A stretch of DNA of 37,596 nt from Pirellulaceae bacterium (GTDB taxonomy: Bacteria; Planctomycetota; Planctomycetia; Pirellulales; Pirellulaceae), in assembly GCA_016784735.1 (NCBI GenBank), contig JADHUC010000091.1, positions 1 to 37,596 on the forward strand, given 5' to 3'. A model generated the notes under the pieces. It saw only the letters and a list, made by a program, of their open reading frames with translations. It was not told where the DNA came from and made no database searches. Position 1 is the first letter of the stretch, and each line of letters starts with the position of its first letter. A program made the position numbers and the translations under genes. Positions 9,167 to 17,944 of the stretch are shown one piece after another.

Positions 9167-9243
9167 CGTTTAACCGCAAGCCGGAGGCGTGCGCGGAAAA
9201 GAGCACCATCCACCCGCGCACGCCTCCGGCTTGCGGTTAAACG
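9167..9243. repeat. Perfect 30-bp inverted repeat, 17-nt loop
   Basis: Positions 9167-9196 pair perfectly with 9214-9243 over 30 bp. The arm core is CAAGCCGGAGGCGTGCGCGG and the loop is 17 nt. It lies in the middle of the plus-strand block, 24 bp after the vWA gene stop and 39 bp before the next ATG. As RNA it would form a very stable hairpin, so it could protect mRNA ends or reduce read-through. It lacks the T-run of a classical terminator. Confidence 0.85.
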
Positions 9244-9282
9244 ACGGCTCCCACCCCTCGCTTAAGCAACGAACAATACAAT

Positions 9283-11703
9283 ATGTCCCCCACTGGAAAG
9301 AACCTCGACCCTCACATCCGCTCGCTCCTTGCGGGCTTGCGTTGGCGAATCCGCGCCTATGTCGTGCTCGAAGGCATCTGCCTTGGCGTCATTTGGCTGG
9401 GCCTGACGTTCTGGGCCGGACTGGCCCTGGACTATCTGCCGGTGCTGGCAGGCGCCAGCGAAATGCCATGGGAAGCACGCGCGGTAGTGTTGGGCATCAT
9501 CGCTTCGGTCTTGGCGTTCATTCTCTATCGCTGGGTGCTTCGCCGCATCATCGTCCGGATGGCAGACCGCAGCATGGCCGTTTTGCTGGAAAGGCGGTTC
9601 GCGGATTTCCACGACAGTCTCGTCACATCGGTCGAGCTGACCGAGCGTCCGGACCACGCCGAGACGTTCAGCTCTGACATGCTCGATCACACGTCCGAAG
9701 ATGCGCTTACGAGCACTGGGATAGTACGCCTTCGCCGAATCTTCAGTTACTCGCCGCTGGTGCGCAGCGTGCTCGGCGCCGTTGTCCTGCTGGCGACGAT
9801 CGTCCTCTTTTACTTTGTGAACAACCAGGCCCTGGCGACTTGGGCCCGACGTATTTATCTGCTCGAAGACGAACCCTGGCCCCGCAACGCGCTGATCGAA
9901 GTTGTCGGGATCGAGTTATTGGGCGCAGACGACGCCCCGGAACGTCTCGCCGACCTGCCGATGATCGATTTCAAAGATCGACACTTGAAAGTCGCCAAGG
10001 GCTCGAACGTTCGGCTGAAAGTGCAGGCGGACTTAGACGCGAAGGTATGGCCCGAGGTTTGCACGATCTACTATCGTACCGAGGAAGACGATCGCGGGCG
10101 CGTCACCATGAACCGCATCAAGGACGATCCCATCCAGCCTGGCAAGAAAAGGTATCGGCACTACTCGTTCTCCGGCAAACCGTTGCGAGGCATCCTGTCT
10201 ACCGTCAGTTTCGACGTTGTCGGTCACGACTATCGCGTACGCGATTACACGATCGAAGTGGTCGACAGCCCCGCGGTAACCGGTGTCGAGTTGGACTGCA
10301 AGTTCCCGGATTACATGGTCGACGAAGCACTCTCGTCGTGGCTGCCGCGAACAATCGACTTGACCAACGCGACGCAGTTGCCGGCCGGGACCGACGTGAC
10401 CATCCGGGCGAGTACGAACAAGCCGCTCCGACGCGTAGACCTCTATAACCCGGACTCGAAAGAGACGACGACACTGAACATCGAAGGCGATGACGACCAG
10501 CGCCGCGTTTTCGAATACCGGACGGCCAGCCTGGACAATAACCTGACGCTGGACGTCACGCTGTACGATGTCGACAACGTGGTGACCGAACGCCCCTATC
10601 GGATCTTCATTGCGGCGATTCCCGATGAAGAGCCCAGAGTCGATGTGAGCTTGCGAGGCATCGGCACGGCTGTCACGCCGGATGTCATTGTCCCGATCGA
10701 GGGCGTCATCAACGACGACTATGCCGTGGCCAGGTCGTGGTATGACATCGAACTGGAACGCGGCGGTGCCGCCGGCAGCGCCCCGCAGACGCAGAATGAA
10801 ATGCACGAATTCCCGGTAGGCGAAGCGGGAAGCGTGGAAGCTTCGCTCGATTTCCGCCAACTGCGATCCCAAGACGACGGCTTGGAACTGAAGCCAAAAG
10901 ACAAGCTCGTAATCACGATCAAAGCAGCCGACAAGTACGACCTGGGCAACGGTCCCAACGTCGGCAGTGGCGACCGCCGGCAATTGGATGTCGTGGCCGC
11001 CGATACACTGCTGGCCATGTTGGAGTCGCGCGAGATCGGCTTGCGCCGCCGTTTCGAGCAGATCATCGACGAGATGACGCAGGCCCGCGATTTCCTCAAA
11101 CGTGTGGAATCGCCTGTCGCCGGCCGCGGCTCGGAGCCCGGAGATGCAGCGGCTGGGGGGGGCGAACCGGACGACGAGAAGATGGACGAGCAAAAGGCTG
11201 CCCAGCGTGCCCAGTCGCTGCGGTTGCTCAGTACGCAACAGGCCCTGCAGCAGACCCGGAAGTCGGGTCAAGAGCTGCTGGGCGTCGCGGCTTCGTTCCA
11301 CGATATTCGCGAAGAATTGATCAACAATCGGGTCGATACCGCGGATCGCAAGACCAGGTTGAAGGAATTGATCGCCGACCCCATGCAACTGGTGGGCGAT
11401 GTGATGTTCCCGGAACTGGAACGCCGCGCAGATCGTCTAGAAAAGGTGCTGTTGGAGGATCTCAACGCAAAGCGATACGATGTAGAATCAGGGGGAGAAG
11501 AGGCGACGGGAGCTGTCCAGCAGGCCGACGATATTCTGGCTGAAATGCAGGAAATCTTGCAGCAAATGCTGCATTTGGAGACATATAACGAGTTGCTCGA
11601 CATCGTCCGTCAAATCGCCAAAGATCAAGAGGGCTTGATCGACGATACGACCGAAGAGGAAAAAAAGGGAAAGAAAAACCTGTTAAGGGACCTGGAAAAC
11701 TAG
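9283..11703 (+). CDS. Large membrane protein with coiled-coil tail (DUF4175-like)
   Basis: This 806-residue protein has three membrane helices in its first 185 residues (about 24-51, 67-86 and 160-184). A long extracytoplasmic region of beta-sandwich type follows (about 190-560, e.g. VTIRASTNKPLRRVDLYNP). The tail is highly charged and helical (about 570-806), with GEPDDEKMDEQKAAQRAQSL and ending EEEKKGKKNLLRDLEN. The topology resembles DUF4175-type proteins found beside MoxR/vWA genes, though I assign this only tentatively. It sits between the second vWA protein and the Gly-Lys/Glu-rich secreted protein, and its coiled-coil tail could bind the coiled coils of that protein. There is no clear ribosome-binding site before the ATG (context ACAATACAAT). 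Confidence 0.75.
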   Translation: MSPTGKNLDPHIRSLLAGLRWRIRAYVVLEGICLGVIWLGLTFWAGLALDYLPVLAGASEMPWEARAVVLGIIASVLAFILYRWVLRRIIVRMADRSMAVLLERRFADFHDSLVTSVELTERPDHAETFSSDMLDHTSEDALTSTGIVRLRRIFSYSPLVRSVLGAVVLLATIVLFYFVNNQALATWARRIYLLEDEPWPRNALIEVVGIELLGADDAPERLADLPMIDFKDRHLKVAKGSNVRLKVQADLDAKVWPEVCTIYYRTEEDDRGRVTMNRIKDDPIQPGKKRYRHYSFSGKPLRGILSTVSFDVVGHDYRVRDYTIEVVDSPAVTGVELDCKFPDYMVDEALSSWLPRTIDLTNATQLPAGTDVTIRASTNKPLRRVDLYNPDSKETTTLNIEGDDDQRRVFEYRTASLDNNLTLDVTLYDVDNVVTERPYRIFIAAIPDEEPRVDVSLRGIGTAVTPDVIVPIEGVINDDYAVARSWYDIELERGGAAGSAPQTQNEMHEFPVGEAGSVEASLDFRQLRSQDDGLELKPKDKLVITIKAADKYDLGNGPNVGSGDRRQLDVVAADTLLAMLESREIGLRRRFEQIIDEMTQARDFLKRVESPVAGRGSEPGDAAAGGGEPDDEKMDEQKAAQRAQSLRLLSTQQALQQTRKSGQELLGVAASFHDIREELINNRVDTADRKTRLKELIADPMQLVGDVMFPELERRADRLEKVLLEDLNAKRYDVESGGEEATGAVQQADDILAEMQEILQQMLHLETYNELLDIVRQIAKDQEGLIDDTTEEEKKGKKNLLRDLEN

Positions 11704-11718
11704 TCAAATACAGTCAAA

Positions 11719-11768
11719 CGTGGGGCACGATTCCATCGTGCCTTGGCACGTTAGCAATGTGCCCCACG
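11719..11768. repeat. Intergenic palindrome GTGGGGCAC type, with inner hairpin
   Basis: The outer arms 11719-11728 and 11759-11768 (CGTGGGGCAC / GTGCCCCACG) are perfect. Inside them CGTGCC (11737-11742) pairs with GGCACG (11745-11750). A related sequence, GTGGGGCACG followed by TTCCAACGTGCC, lies at 26507-26529 before the TPP-enzyme genes, so this is a recurrent family. It may mark a transcript boundary within the block. Confidence 0.75.
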
Positions 11769-11840
11769 AGGTCCGTCCTGTAGAATAGCAAGAATACCGT
11801 GTCTCTTTCGTCGAGATCCGACTAATTTGGGGCGTATATC

Positions 11841-13577
11841 ATGTTCACCAAAGCAACTCTTTCAATTGTGCTGGTTGCCGTCTTGACCAGTCTGTTCGTT
11901 GCGCCAACTTGTCTTCCGGCGCAAGACGAGGACAAAGCTCCCGCAGTCGTCGACGAGCTTGCCATTCAGCAAGGCGTCGTCGCGGACAAGTACGCCAGGT
12001 TGGAGAAGCTTCTGTACGACATGGCAAGGATCGAACAGGTCTCGAATCCGCGTCGAGCCTCTCTACTGATGCAGGCGCTGAAGCAGTCCAAGGAGAAGCT
12101 GACTGTCGTCAAGTTGAACGCGATTGTCAAGCAACTGAACCAAGAGAAACTGGATCTCGCTCTGGAGAACCAGCGCGACGCCCATAAGGATATGATCGCG
12201 CTGCTGCAGTTGTTGCTCAGCGAAAGTCGCTCGGACCGAAATAAGAAACAACAAGAACTAATTCGCGAGTACATCAAAGAGGTCCAGCGAATCAAACGAT
12301 TACAGTCGGCCAACCAGGGCCGCACCGAGGGCGGCGCTCCGATGGGCGAGTTGGCGAAGGACCAAGGCAAAATCGCCGATCGCACGGACCAACTCGCCAA
12401 GAGGATTCAGGAAAACGAGGAAGGCGGCGCCCAAGGCGAAGGTAAGCCCACAGACGAGCCTAAGAATGCCGGCGATGGTAAAGGAAAAGGTAAAGGCAAG
12501 GGCAAAGGCGAGGGCGAAGGCAAAGGTAAAGGCGAGGGCGAGGGCGACGGCAAGGGCAAAGGTAAAGGCGAGGGCGAAGGCAAGGGCAAAGGCAAAGGCG
12601 AAGGCGAGGGTGAAGGCAAGGGCAAAGGTAAAGGCGAGGGCGAGGGCGAAGGCAAGGGCAAAGGTAAAGGCGAAGGCGAGGGTGAGGGCAAGGGCAAAGG
12701 GCAGGGAGGTGAAGGTGGCGAGGACGGCCAGCAGCAAAAGCAGGACGAAAACCCGGCTCGCAAACGCATCGAAGAGGCCGAGGAGCGAATGCGCGAGGCC
12801 AAGCAGCGTTTGGAGGAAGCCAAACGGAAAGAATCCGTCGCCGAACAGGAGAAGGCAAAAGAAAAGCTGGATCAGGCCTTAGCTGAATTGGAGCGAATCC
12901 TTCGCCAGTTGCGCGAAGAAGAGATCGAGCGCATGCTGGCGTTGCTCGAAGCTCGATTCCGCAAGATGCTGCAAGTGCAATTGAGGATTTACGAAGACAC
13001 GGTCCGCCTGGACAAGATCGCCGAGGCCGAGCGGGATCTGAAGATCCCCATTCCCGCCGGCAAACTGGCGACGGACGAACGGAAACTGGTTATTGATGCG
13101 GATAAGGCGTTGAATCTATTGATCGAAGAGGGCTCGTCCATCGCGTTCCCGGAAACCGTGGAACAAATGCGTGACGACATGCAGCAGGTGGCCGACCGGC
13201 TGGACGAAGCCAAGGTGGAACGAATCACGCAGAGCATCGAAGAAGACATCATTGCAGCGCTGGAAGAGATGATCGAGGCGCTGCAGAAGGCTCAGCAGGA
13301 AATGGAGGAAAGCAAGAGCAAGCCACCGCCGCCGTCGCCGTCGCAACCGCAGGACAAGCCGCTGGTGGACAAGCTGGCCGAGCTAAAAATGGTTCGGGCA
13401 CTGCAGATGCGCATTAATACGCGCACCAAACGATATGCCAGGTTGTTGGACGATATCGACGATCCCGTTGGTCAGGCATCCGACGCGGACCTGCAGGACG
13501 CGATAGTCAAACTCTCCGAACGACAAGCGCGTATCTACCAAATCACACGTGATCTCGTCTTGGGCAAAAACCAGTAG
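11841..13577 (+). CDS. Secreted coiled-coil protein with Gly-Lys/Glu repeat tract
   Basis: This 578-residue protein has a signal peptide (MFTKATLSIVLVAVLTSLFV, cleavage near APTCLPAQ). A helical coiled-coil half follows (about 35-160). A low-complexity tract at residues 213-287 consists only of Gly alternating with Lys or Glu/Asp; its later part repeats GKGKGKGEGEGE as a 36-bp unit. A second long coiled coil follows (about 300-480, RIEEAEERMREAKQRLEEAK), then a Pro-rich patch and a helical end. It is probably periplasmic. I know no enzymatic function. The form suggests a stretched scaffold or tether between two coiled-coil regions. Position after the coiled-coil-tailed membrane protein suggests they interact. 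The next gene starts 11 bp after its stop, so the two are co-transcribed. Confidence 0.85.
   Translation: MFTKATLSIVLVAVLTSLFVAPTCLPAQDEDKAPAVVDELAIQQGVVADKYARLEKLLYDMARIEQVSNPRRASLLMQALKQSKEKLTVVKLNAIVKQLNQEKLDLALENQRDAHKDMIALLQLLLSESRSDRNKKQQELIREYIKEVQRIKRLQSANQGRTEGGAPMGELAKDQGKIADRTDQLAKRIQENEEGGAQGEGKPTDEPKNAGDGKGKGKGKGKGEGEGKGKGEGEGDGKGKGKGEGEGKGKGKGEGEGEGKGKGKGEGEGEGKGKGKGEGEGEGKGKGQGGEGGEDGQQQKQDENPARKRIEEAEERMREAKQRLEEAKRKESVAEQEKAKEKLDQALAELERILRQLREEEIERMLALLEARFRKMLQVQLRIYEDTVRLDKIAEAERDLKIPIPAGKLATDERKLVIDADKALNLLIEEGSSIAFPETVEQMRDDMQQVADRLDEAKVERITQSIEEDIIAALEEMIEALQKAQQEMEESKSKPPPPSPSQPQDKPLVDKLAELKMVRALQMRINTRTKRYARLLDDIDDPVGQASDADLQDAIVKLSERQARIYQITRDLVLGKNQ
12477..12701 (+). 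repeat. In-gene tandem repeat coding for GK/GE dipeptides
   Basis: The stretch is built of 6-bp units of the form GGC AAA/AAG/GAG/GAA, organised in part as 36-bp higher-order units. Synonymous third-base variation (GGC/GGT, AAA/AAG, GAG/GAA) shows the protein sequence is kept while the DNA has drifted. Such tracts vary in copy number by slippage. Confidence 0.9.
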
Positions 13578-13588
13578 GAGGCAGACCG

Positions 13589-14629
13589 ATGTCCCAGAGA
13601 CTTTTTTCGCTAATCTTATTGCCATTGTTGGTTGTCTTTTGCGCCGTCGCTGGCGCTGACGACGAATTGGAAAAACGCGCCAGTTGGAAACAGCCCACTG
13701 CGGCTGAAGTGAAATCGCAAATCGACGAGTGGCTCGCCACGAAACAAGTGGACGAACTGACTAAAGAAAAAGTCGAGACGATGTGGTCCCAGGATGCCGC
13801 CGAAACGTTTGGCACCGATGTCCTTGACCGGCTCGTAACTACCGTCTCGATCGTCGACGATTCGACAAAGGAGTTGGTGGAGATGTGTCGTTCCGACGAG
13901 CGGCCTCTGCCTCTGCCCAAGTTCGATCAACTGGATGATGCCAACACGCCGCCGTTGGTACGGAACAACCTGCGCCTTCAGTACGCTCGCTGGCTGGCAC
14001 AGCAAGATCTTTACGACGAGTCATTGGCCAAGATCGCCGACTTGAAGCCCGAGGACGTGGTCGATCCCGCATCGTTGCTGTTCTATCAGAGCGTCGCACA
14101 CCATCGGCTGTTGGACAAGAAGAAGTGCCTGCCCGCCGTCGCGAAGCTGATGGAGAACAAGGACGCCATCCCGCGGCGCTACCTGACGGTTGCCATGCTG
14201 ATGGAGTCCGACCTCAAACCGCTGAAAACGGATTCGTTGGACGAAGTCTCCCGCCTGATGGACGACATCGAACGTCGTTTGGGGTTCGCACGGGCCGGCA
14301 CGCGCGTCCGCAAGGAAGAGGACGATGTGATTGCGAAGCTGGACAAGATGATCGAAGAAATGGAAGAACAGCAGAAGAAGCAGCAGCAGGCCGCCGGCGC
14401 TGCAGGCGGCAGTAATCCGTCGCAGCCGATGCCGGACAGTATGCCCGGCGGCGGTAGCGGCCCCGGCGATGTCGAACAGAAACGAATCGGTTCACGCTCC
14501 GATTGGGGAAACTTGCCGCCCAAACAGCGTCAAGAAGCATTGCAGCAAATTGCCAAAGGCTTGCCCGCTCATTACCGCGAAGTCATTGAAGAGTACTTCC
14601 GTAAGCTGGCCCGTGATGGCAATAATTAG
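13589..14629 (+). CDS. Secreted helical hypothetical protein, 346 aa
   Basis: The signal peptide is MSQRLFSLILLPLLVVFCAV, cleaved near AGADDE. The start is fixed by AGGAGG 8 nt before the ATG, and the gene follows the coiled-coil protein by 11 bp. The mature part is helical and TPR-like in flavour (NNLRLQYARWLAQQDLYDE, SLLFYQSVAHHRLLDKKK). A Gln-rich segment (EEMEEQQKKQQQAAGAAG, about 255-275), a Gly/Pro/Ser linker and a conserved-looking end follow (WGNLPPKQRQEALQQIAKGL, then PAHYREVIEEYFRKLARDG). That ending is common in planctomycete proteins next to vWA/BatA genes. The role is unknown. As the smallest soluble periplasmic piece of the block it is a candidate adaptor. Confidence 0.8.
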   Translation: MSQRLFSLILLPLLVVFCAVAGADDELEKRASWKQPTAAEVKSQIDEWLATKQVDELTKEKVETMWSQDAAETFGTDVLDRLVTTVSIVDDSTKELVEMCRSDERPLPLPKFDQLDDANTPPLVRNNLRLQYARWLAQQDLYDESLAKIADLKPEDVVDPASLLFYQSVAHHRLLDKKKCLPAVAKLMENKDAIPRRYLTVAMLMESDLKPLKTDSLDEVSRLMDDIERRLGFARAGTRVRKEEDDVIAKLDKMIEEMEEQQKKQQQAAGAAGGSNPSQPMPDSMPGGGSGPGDVEQKRIGSRSDWGNLPPKQRQEALQQIAKGLPAHYREVIEEYFRKLARDGNN

Positions 14630-14664
14630 TGATAGGTCCAGCGTCTGAGCCGGAGTAGGAAACA

Positions 14665-14700
14665 GGGGGCCGGCGCCGAGGCTGCTCGGAGCCAGGCCCC
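14665..14700. repeat. Interrupted palindrome GGGGCC...GGCCCC
   Basis: GGGGCC at 14666-14671 pairs with GGCCCC at 14695-14700, and CCGAG (14676-14680) pairs with CTCGG (14685-14689) inside. It sits in the 106-bp gap between two co-directional genes of the block. It is another member of the set of unrelated intergenic palindromes. Confidence 0.6.
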
Positions 14701-14735
14701 TTTGCTCGTAACAGCAATCGCGGAAACAAACTGTC

Positions 14736-15932
14736 ATGTGGAATGCTCTTTTCATCGGCGTATTCAGCCTGGGCGGCGTCACCGTGGATGTGAAGCCCCT
14801 GGCCGGACCTTCGACTCAGGGCGAGTTGGTCGGAATTGCCTCCGACGCGGTCATTGTGAAGGTCGGGGAAGACGAACAGCGTCTGGACATAACCAGCTTG
14901 TGGGAGCTGACTCCAACCGCCCAAGCCGACCACAGCATGGATAGCCCGGCGGTCTGGGTCGATCTGGTGGACGGATCACGAGTTCTGGCGAGCCAGTTCA
15001 CTGCTGCGGGCGGCATCGCGACCGTCCGATTATTGGACGGCGGCGACTTGACGATTCGCACGCATTTGATCCATGCCGTGCGTTTGAAGAGCCATGCAGG
15101 TGCACCGGAGATCGCCAGCCGCTGGAAGGAAATCATCTCGGAGAAGGCCGGTGGCGACGTTGTCGTGATTCGCCGTGCAGAGGAACTGGAGAAGCTGGAA
15201 GGTGTCCTGAGCGACGTGACCGAGGACGTTGTGAACTTCGAGTACGATGGCGAGGCGTTCGAGGTAAATCGCAGCAAGCTGGACGGTTTCACCTACTACC
15301 ATCCCGCATCAGGTGACTTGCCTGACCGCGTTTGTCAGGTTAGCGACGCGTCCGGTTCGCATTGGAGTGTCAAGTCGCTGCAACTGGCGGACACGAAGAT
15401 CGAATTAGTCAGTGTCGCGGGCGTCGAGTTCTCGTTTCCTGTCGAACAGTTGAGCAAGATCGACTTCTCCAGCGGCAACAGAGTTTGGCTGAGCGATCTG
15501 GTGCCGGAAGCCGTCGAGTGGCGCCCGTTCGTACATTCGCGTCTGCCCGAGCCGCGGCTGATGCAATTGTTCCATCCACGCCAAGACATCGGGCTGACGC
15601 AGAAGCCGCTGTTGTTGGACGGCAATGTATACGCGAAAGGATTGGCCATACGCAGCCGTACCGAGTTGGTTTATCGGCTGACGGACGATTTCAGGCAATT
15701 CCACGCGATCGTCGGCATCGACGACCACGTGCGGGACGGCGGCAACGTAGACTTGGTGATATCGGGCGACGGCAAGGTGCTGTTCTCGCGCAACGTCACG
15801 GGGCGAGATGAAGCGATCCCCATGGATTTAGACATCACCGGCGTCAAGCGGCTGAAGATTCTCGTCGATTTCGGACAGGAACTCGATATCGCCGATCACT
15901 TGAACTTGTGCGATGCAAGGATCACAAAATGA
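14736..15932 (+). CDS. NPCBM-domain protein
   Basis: This 398-residue protein has a short hydrophobic N-terminus (MWNALFIGVFSLGG), possibly a reduced signal sequence. Repeated small beta-barrel-like segments follow (GELVGIASDAVIVKVGEDEQ; LEGVLSDVTEDVVNFEYDGE). The C-terminal part, from about residue 262, matches the NPCBM/NEW2 beta-sandwich: YAKGLAIRSRTELVYRL, then FHAIVGIDDHVRDGGNVDL and VKRLKILVDFGQELDIADH. NPCBM domains bind carbohydrate and are often attached to glycosidases. The start is the first possible one, since an in-frame TAA lies at 14709. The stop overlaps the next ATG (ATGA, 15929-15932). It links the vWA part of the block to the protease part and may recruit the machine to envelope polysaccharide. 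Confidence 0.85.
   Translation: MWNALFIGVFSLGGVTVDVKPLAGPSTQGELVGIASDAVIVKVGEDEQRLDITSLWELTPTAQADHSMDSPAVWVDLVDGSRVLASQFTAAGGIATVRLLDGGDLTIRTHLIHAVRLKSHAGAPEIASRWKEIISEKAGGDVVVIRRAEELEKLEGVLSDVTEDVVNFEYDGEAFEVNRSKLDGFTYYHPASGDLPDRVCQVSDASGSHWSVKSLQLADTKIELVSVAGVEFSFPVEQLSKIDFSSGNRVWLSDLVPEAVEWRPFVHSRLPEPRLMQLFHPRQDIGLTQKPLLLDGNVYAKGLAIRSRTELVYRLTDDFRQFHAIVGIDDHVRDGGNVDLVISGDGKVLFSRNVTGRDEAIPMDLDITGVKRLKILVDFGQELDIADHLNLCDARITK
15917..15921 (+). promoter_or_regulatory. Ribosome-binding site deciding the HtrA start
   Basis: AAGGA lies 7 nt before the ATG at 15929, inside the end of the NPCBM gene. No comparable box precedes the ATG at 16001 or the GTG at 16052. It therefore favours the 15929 start even though translation then runs through a palindromic repeat. 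Confidence 0.65.
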
Positions 15933-17944
15933 TCGACCTAGGTAATCCCTTTGTAGGTCCCGCCTGCCGGGCGGGACCTGAATCGCGGACCGACGTTACG
16001 ATGCGTTCCGAGGTCCCGCCCGGCAGGCGGGACCTACTAAAAGCGCGCAATGTGGCGTTAAGTCGTGTGGCCGCTACCCTGCTTGTCGCGATCTGCTCTG
16101 TTGTGGCGTTCCAATGGCCTGCCGCGGTGTGCGCTGACGATGTCCCCGACGCCGTGCTGAAGGCCGAACAACATCGTATCGCGGCAATCGACAAAGCGAT
16201 GAAAACCGCGGTCAGCGTCTATGCCCGCGGCGGGCGCGGCGGCGGTTCGGGCGTCGTGATCACTCCGGACGGCTACGCATTATCCAATTTCCACGTGGCC
16301 AAGCCGGCTGGCGACTACATGAAATGCGGCATGGCCGATGGCGAGGTCTATGAAGCGGTGGTGGTCAGCATCGATCCGACTGGCGACGTCGCCCTGATCA
16401 AACTGCTGGGCCGCGACGACTTTCCCTACACAAAGCTGGCCGACAGCGACCAGGTACGCGTGGGCGATTGGTGTTTCGCCGTGGGTAATCCGTTTCTGTT
16501 GGCCACGGACTTCCAGCCGACGGTGACCTACGGCCTGGTCTCCGGCGTCCATCGTTACCAATATCCTGCCGGCACGTTGCTGGAGTATGCCGACTGTATT
16601 CAGACGGACGCGTCGATCAATCCCGGCAACTCGGGCGGCCCGCTCTTCAACGCCGACGGCGATCTGATCGGAATTAACGGCCGTGGTTCGTTCGAGAAGC
16701 GGGGCCGAGTGAATGTAGGCGTCGGCTACGCGATCTCAATAAATCAAATCAAGAACTTCATGGGTTATTTGCGCAGCGGTCGCATCGTCGATCACGCAAC
16801 GCTGGGCGCCACCGTATCGACCGACGAAGACGGCCGCGTGATTGTGACGAATGTCCTGGAGTCGGCCGACGCTTATCGTCGCGGATTGCGTTACGGCGAC
16901 GAGATTGTCTCATTCGGAGGTCGGCAGGTCACGACCGTGAACGGCTTCAAGAACGTCTTGGGCATCTTCCCCAAGGGTTGGCGGGTGCCGCTCAGCTTCC
17001 GCCACGAGGGTGAACGCCGCGACGTATTCGTTCGTCTGACGGGCGTCCACACTCACGACGAGTTGATCGAAAAAGCCGCGGGCGCCAAGCTGCCGACACC
17101 GGAGCCAAAGCCGCTCCCGAAGCCAGAGGACGATCCGGAACCAGGGGACGATTCGAAACCGGAGAATGGCAAGGGCAAACCCGATGAGAAGCCTGCGGAG
17201 CGTCCCAAATTCAAGCCAATCCCGATTCCCATCCCGAACGCCCCGAAGAACAAGAAACTGCCGATTCCTATTCCCGGGCACGGCGCTCCCACGAAAAAGC
17301 CGCTTCCAGACCATATCAAGAAACTGATTGTCAAGCGTGACGGTTATGCCAACTACTACTTCAACCAACTGAACCAGGACCGCGTGTGGACCGGTTTTAC
17401 GAAACACGGAGACTTCGCAGGCCTGGCCGAATCCTGGAAGTTCAAGGGTTCGAGCGCGGGTGGCGAGGTAGAAATCTTGCTTGGCGCGGACGAAGTCAGC
17501 GGGCGCTTTCCCGGCGAGTCTGCCAAACTGGATTTGGGCGAAGATCTCGGAGGACAGTTGGCTCCGACGGGCAGCGGCGGGTTGCTGGTGACGCTGCACC
17601 TTTGGCAGCGCCTGTTGACAGTCGGCCCAAAACAGTATGGCGAAGTCTACTACTTGGGCACCGTACCGGTGCTTGACCGGGAAGGACTTTACGACGTTTT
17701 GGTCGCGACGCACGACGTGGTGGAAGCCCGTTTCCTTTTCGATCCCGAATCCGGCCACTTAGTTGGCATCGAGATGTTTTCCGATAGCTCTGTCGATCCA
17801 TGCGAGGTCTATCTTGAAGACTATCGCGACGTCGGGGGGCGGCAGGTGCCGCATTCGTTCGTCGTACGAAAGGGCGAGAACATATTCGCCGAGTTCAAGG
17901 TGGAGACGGTCGAATTGACAGCAGCTCCAAAGAAAGAAGCATGA
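15929..17944 (+). CDS. HtrA/Deg-type serine protease with PDZ and LolA-like tail
   Basis: The trypsin-fold triad is complete, numbering from the ATG at 15929: H122 (SNFHVAK), D153 (PTGDVALIKL) and S235 (NPGNSGGPLFN). A PDZ domain follows (about 290-375). A Pro/Lys-rich linker (KPIPIPIPNAPKNKK) and a C-terminal beta domain of LolA-like/DUF4292 flavour complete the protein (CEVYLEDYRDVGGRQVPHSF). HtrA proteases degrade or refold damaged envelope proteins. The signal peptide (RVAATLLVAICSVVAFQW) does not begin until about residue 45. Residues 9-36 are encoded by a palindromic repeat (positions 15953-16037), so the functional start could instead be the ATG at 16001 or the GTG at 16052. The 15929 start has the best ribosome-binding site and an ATGA overlap with the previous gene. 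The stop overlaps the next ATG. Confidence 0.93.
   Translation: MIDLGNPFVGPACRAGPESRTDVTMRSEVPPGRRDLLKARNVALSRVAATLLVAICSVVAFQWPAAVCADDVPDAVLKAEQHRIAAIDKAMKTAVSVYARGGRGGGSGVVITPDGYALSNFHVAKPAGDYMKCGMADGEVYEAVVVSIDPTGDVALIKLLGRDDFPYTKLADSDQVRVGDWCFAVGNPFLLATDFQPTVTYGLVSGVHRYQYPAGTLLEYADCIQTDASINPGNSGGPLFNADGDLIGINGRGSFEKRGRVNVGVGYAISINQIKNFMGYLRSGRIVDHATLGATVSTDEDGRVIVTNVLESADAYRRGLRYGDEIVSFGGRQVTTVNGFKNVLGIFPKGWRVPLSFRHEGERRDVFVRLTGVHTHDELIEKAAGAKLPTPEPKPLPKPEDDPEPGDDSKPENGKGKPDEKPAERPKFKPIPIPIPNAPKNKKLPIPIPGHGAPTKKPLPDHIKKLIVKRDGYANYYFNQLNQDRVWTGFTKHGDFAGLAESWKFKGSSAGGEVEILLGADEVSGRFPGESAKLDLGEDLGGQLAPTGSGGLLVTLHLWQRLLTVGPKQYGEVYYLGTVPVLDREGLYDVLVATHDVVEARFLFDPESGHLVGIEMFSDSSVDPCEVYLEDYRDVGGRQVPHSFVVRKGENIFAEFKVETVELTAAPKKEA
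15953..16037. repeat. REP-like pair 1 (AGGTCCCGC family) within the HtrA 5' region
   Basis: Arms 15953-15979 and 16011-16037 are perfect 27-bp inverted copies separated by 31 nt. Each arm is itself a palindrome with 9-bp stems AGGTCCCGC / GCGGGACCT. The element is open in the HtrA frame and would encode an N-terminal stretch including VGPACRAGP and SEVPPGRRDLL. The same family recurs at 35350-35433, 36476-36606 and 37538-37564. Confidence 0.9.

Noticed and set aside
10033..11388. Open frame of 451 codons on the minus strand opposite the DUF4175-like gene
   Set aside because: Same reasoning: antisense shadow with shadow-type composition, no domain, no ribosome-binding site, no place in any operon.
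12477..12701. Possible CRISPR array or minisatellite
   Set aside because: The units are 6 bp with no spacers and are in frame within a clear secreted protein.
12300..12858. Minus-strand frames rich in Ala-Phe-Leu or Ser-Pro opposite the Gly-Lys/Glu tract
   Set aside because: They only mirror the in-gene repeat; the plus-strand protein has a signal peptide and coiled coils on both sides.
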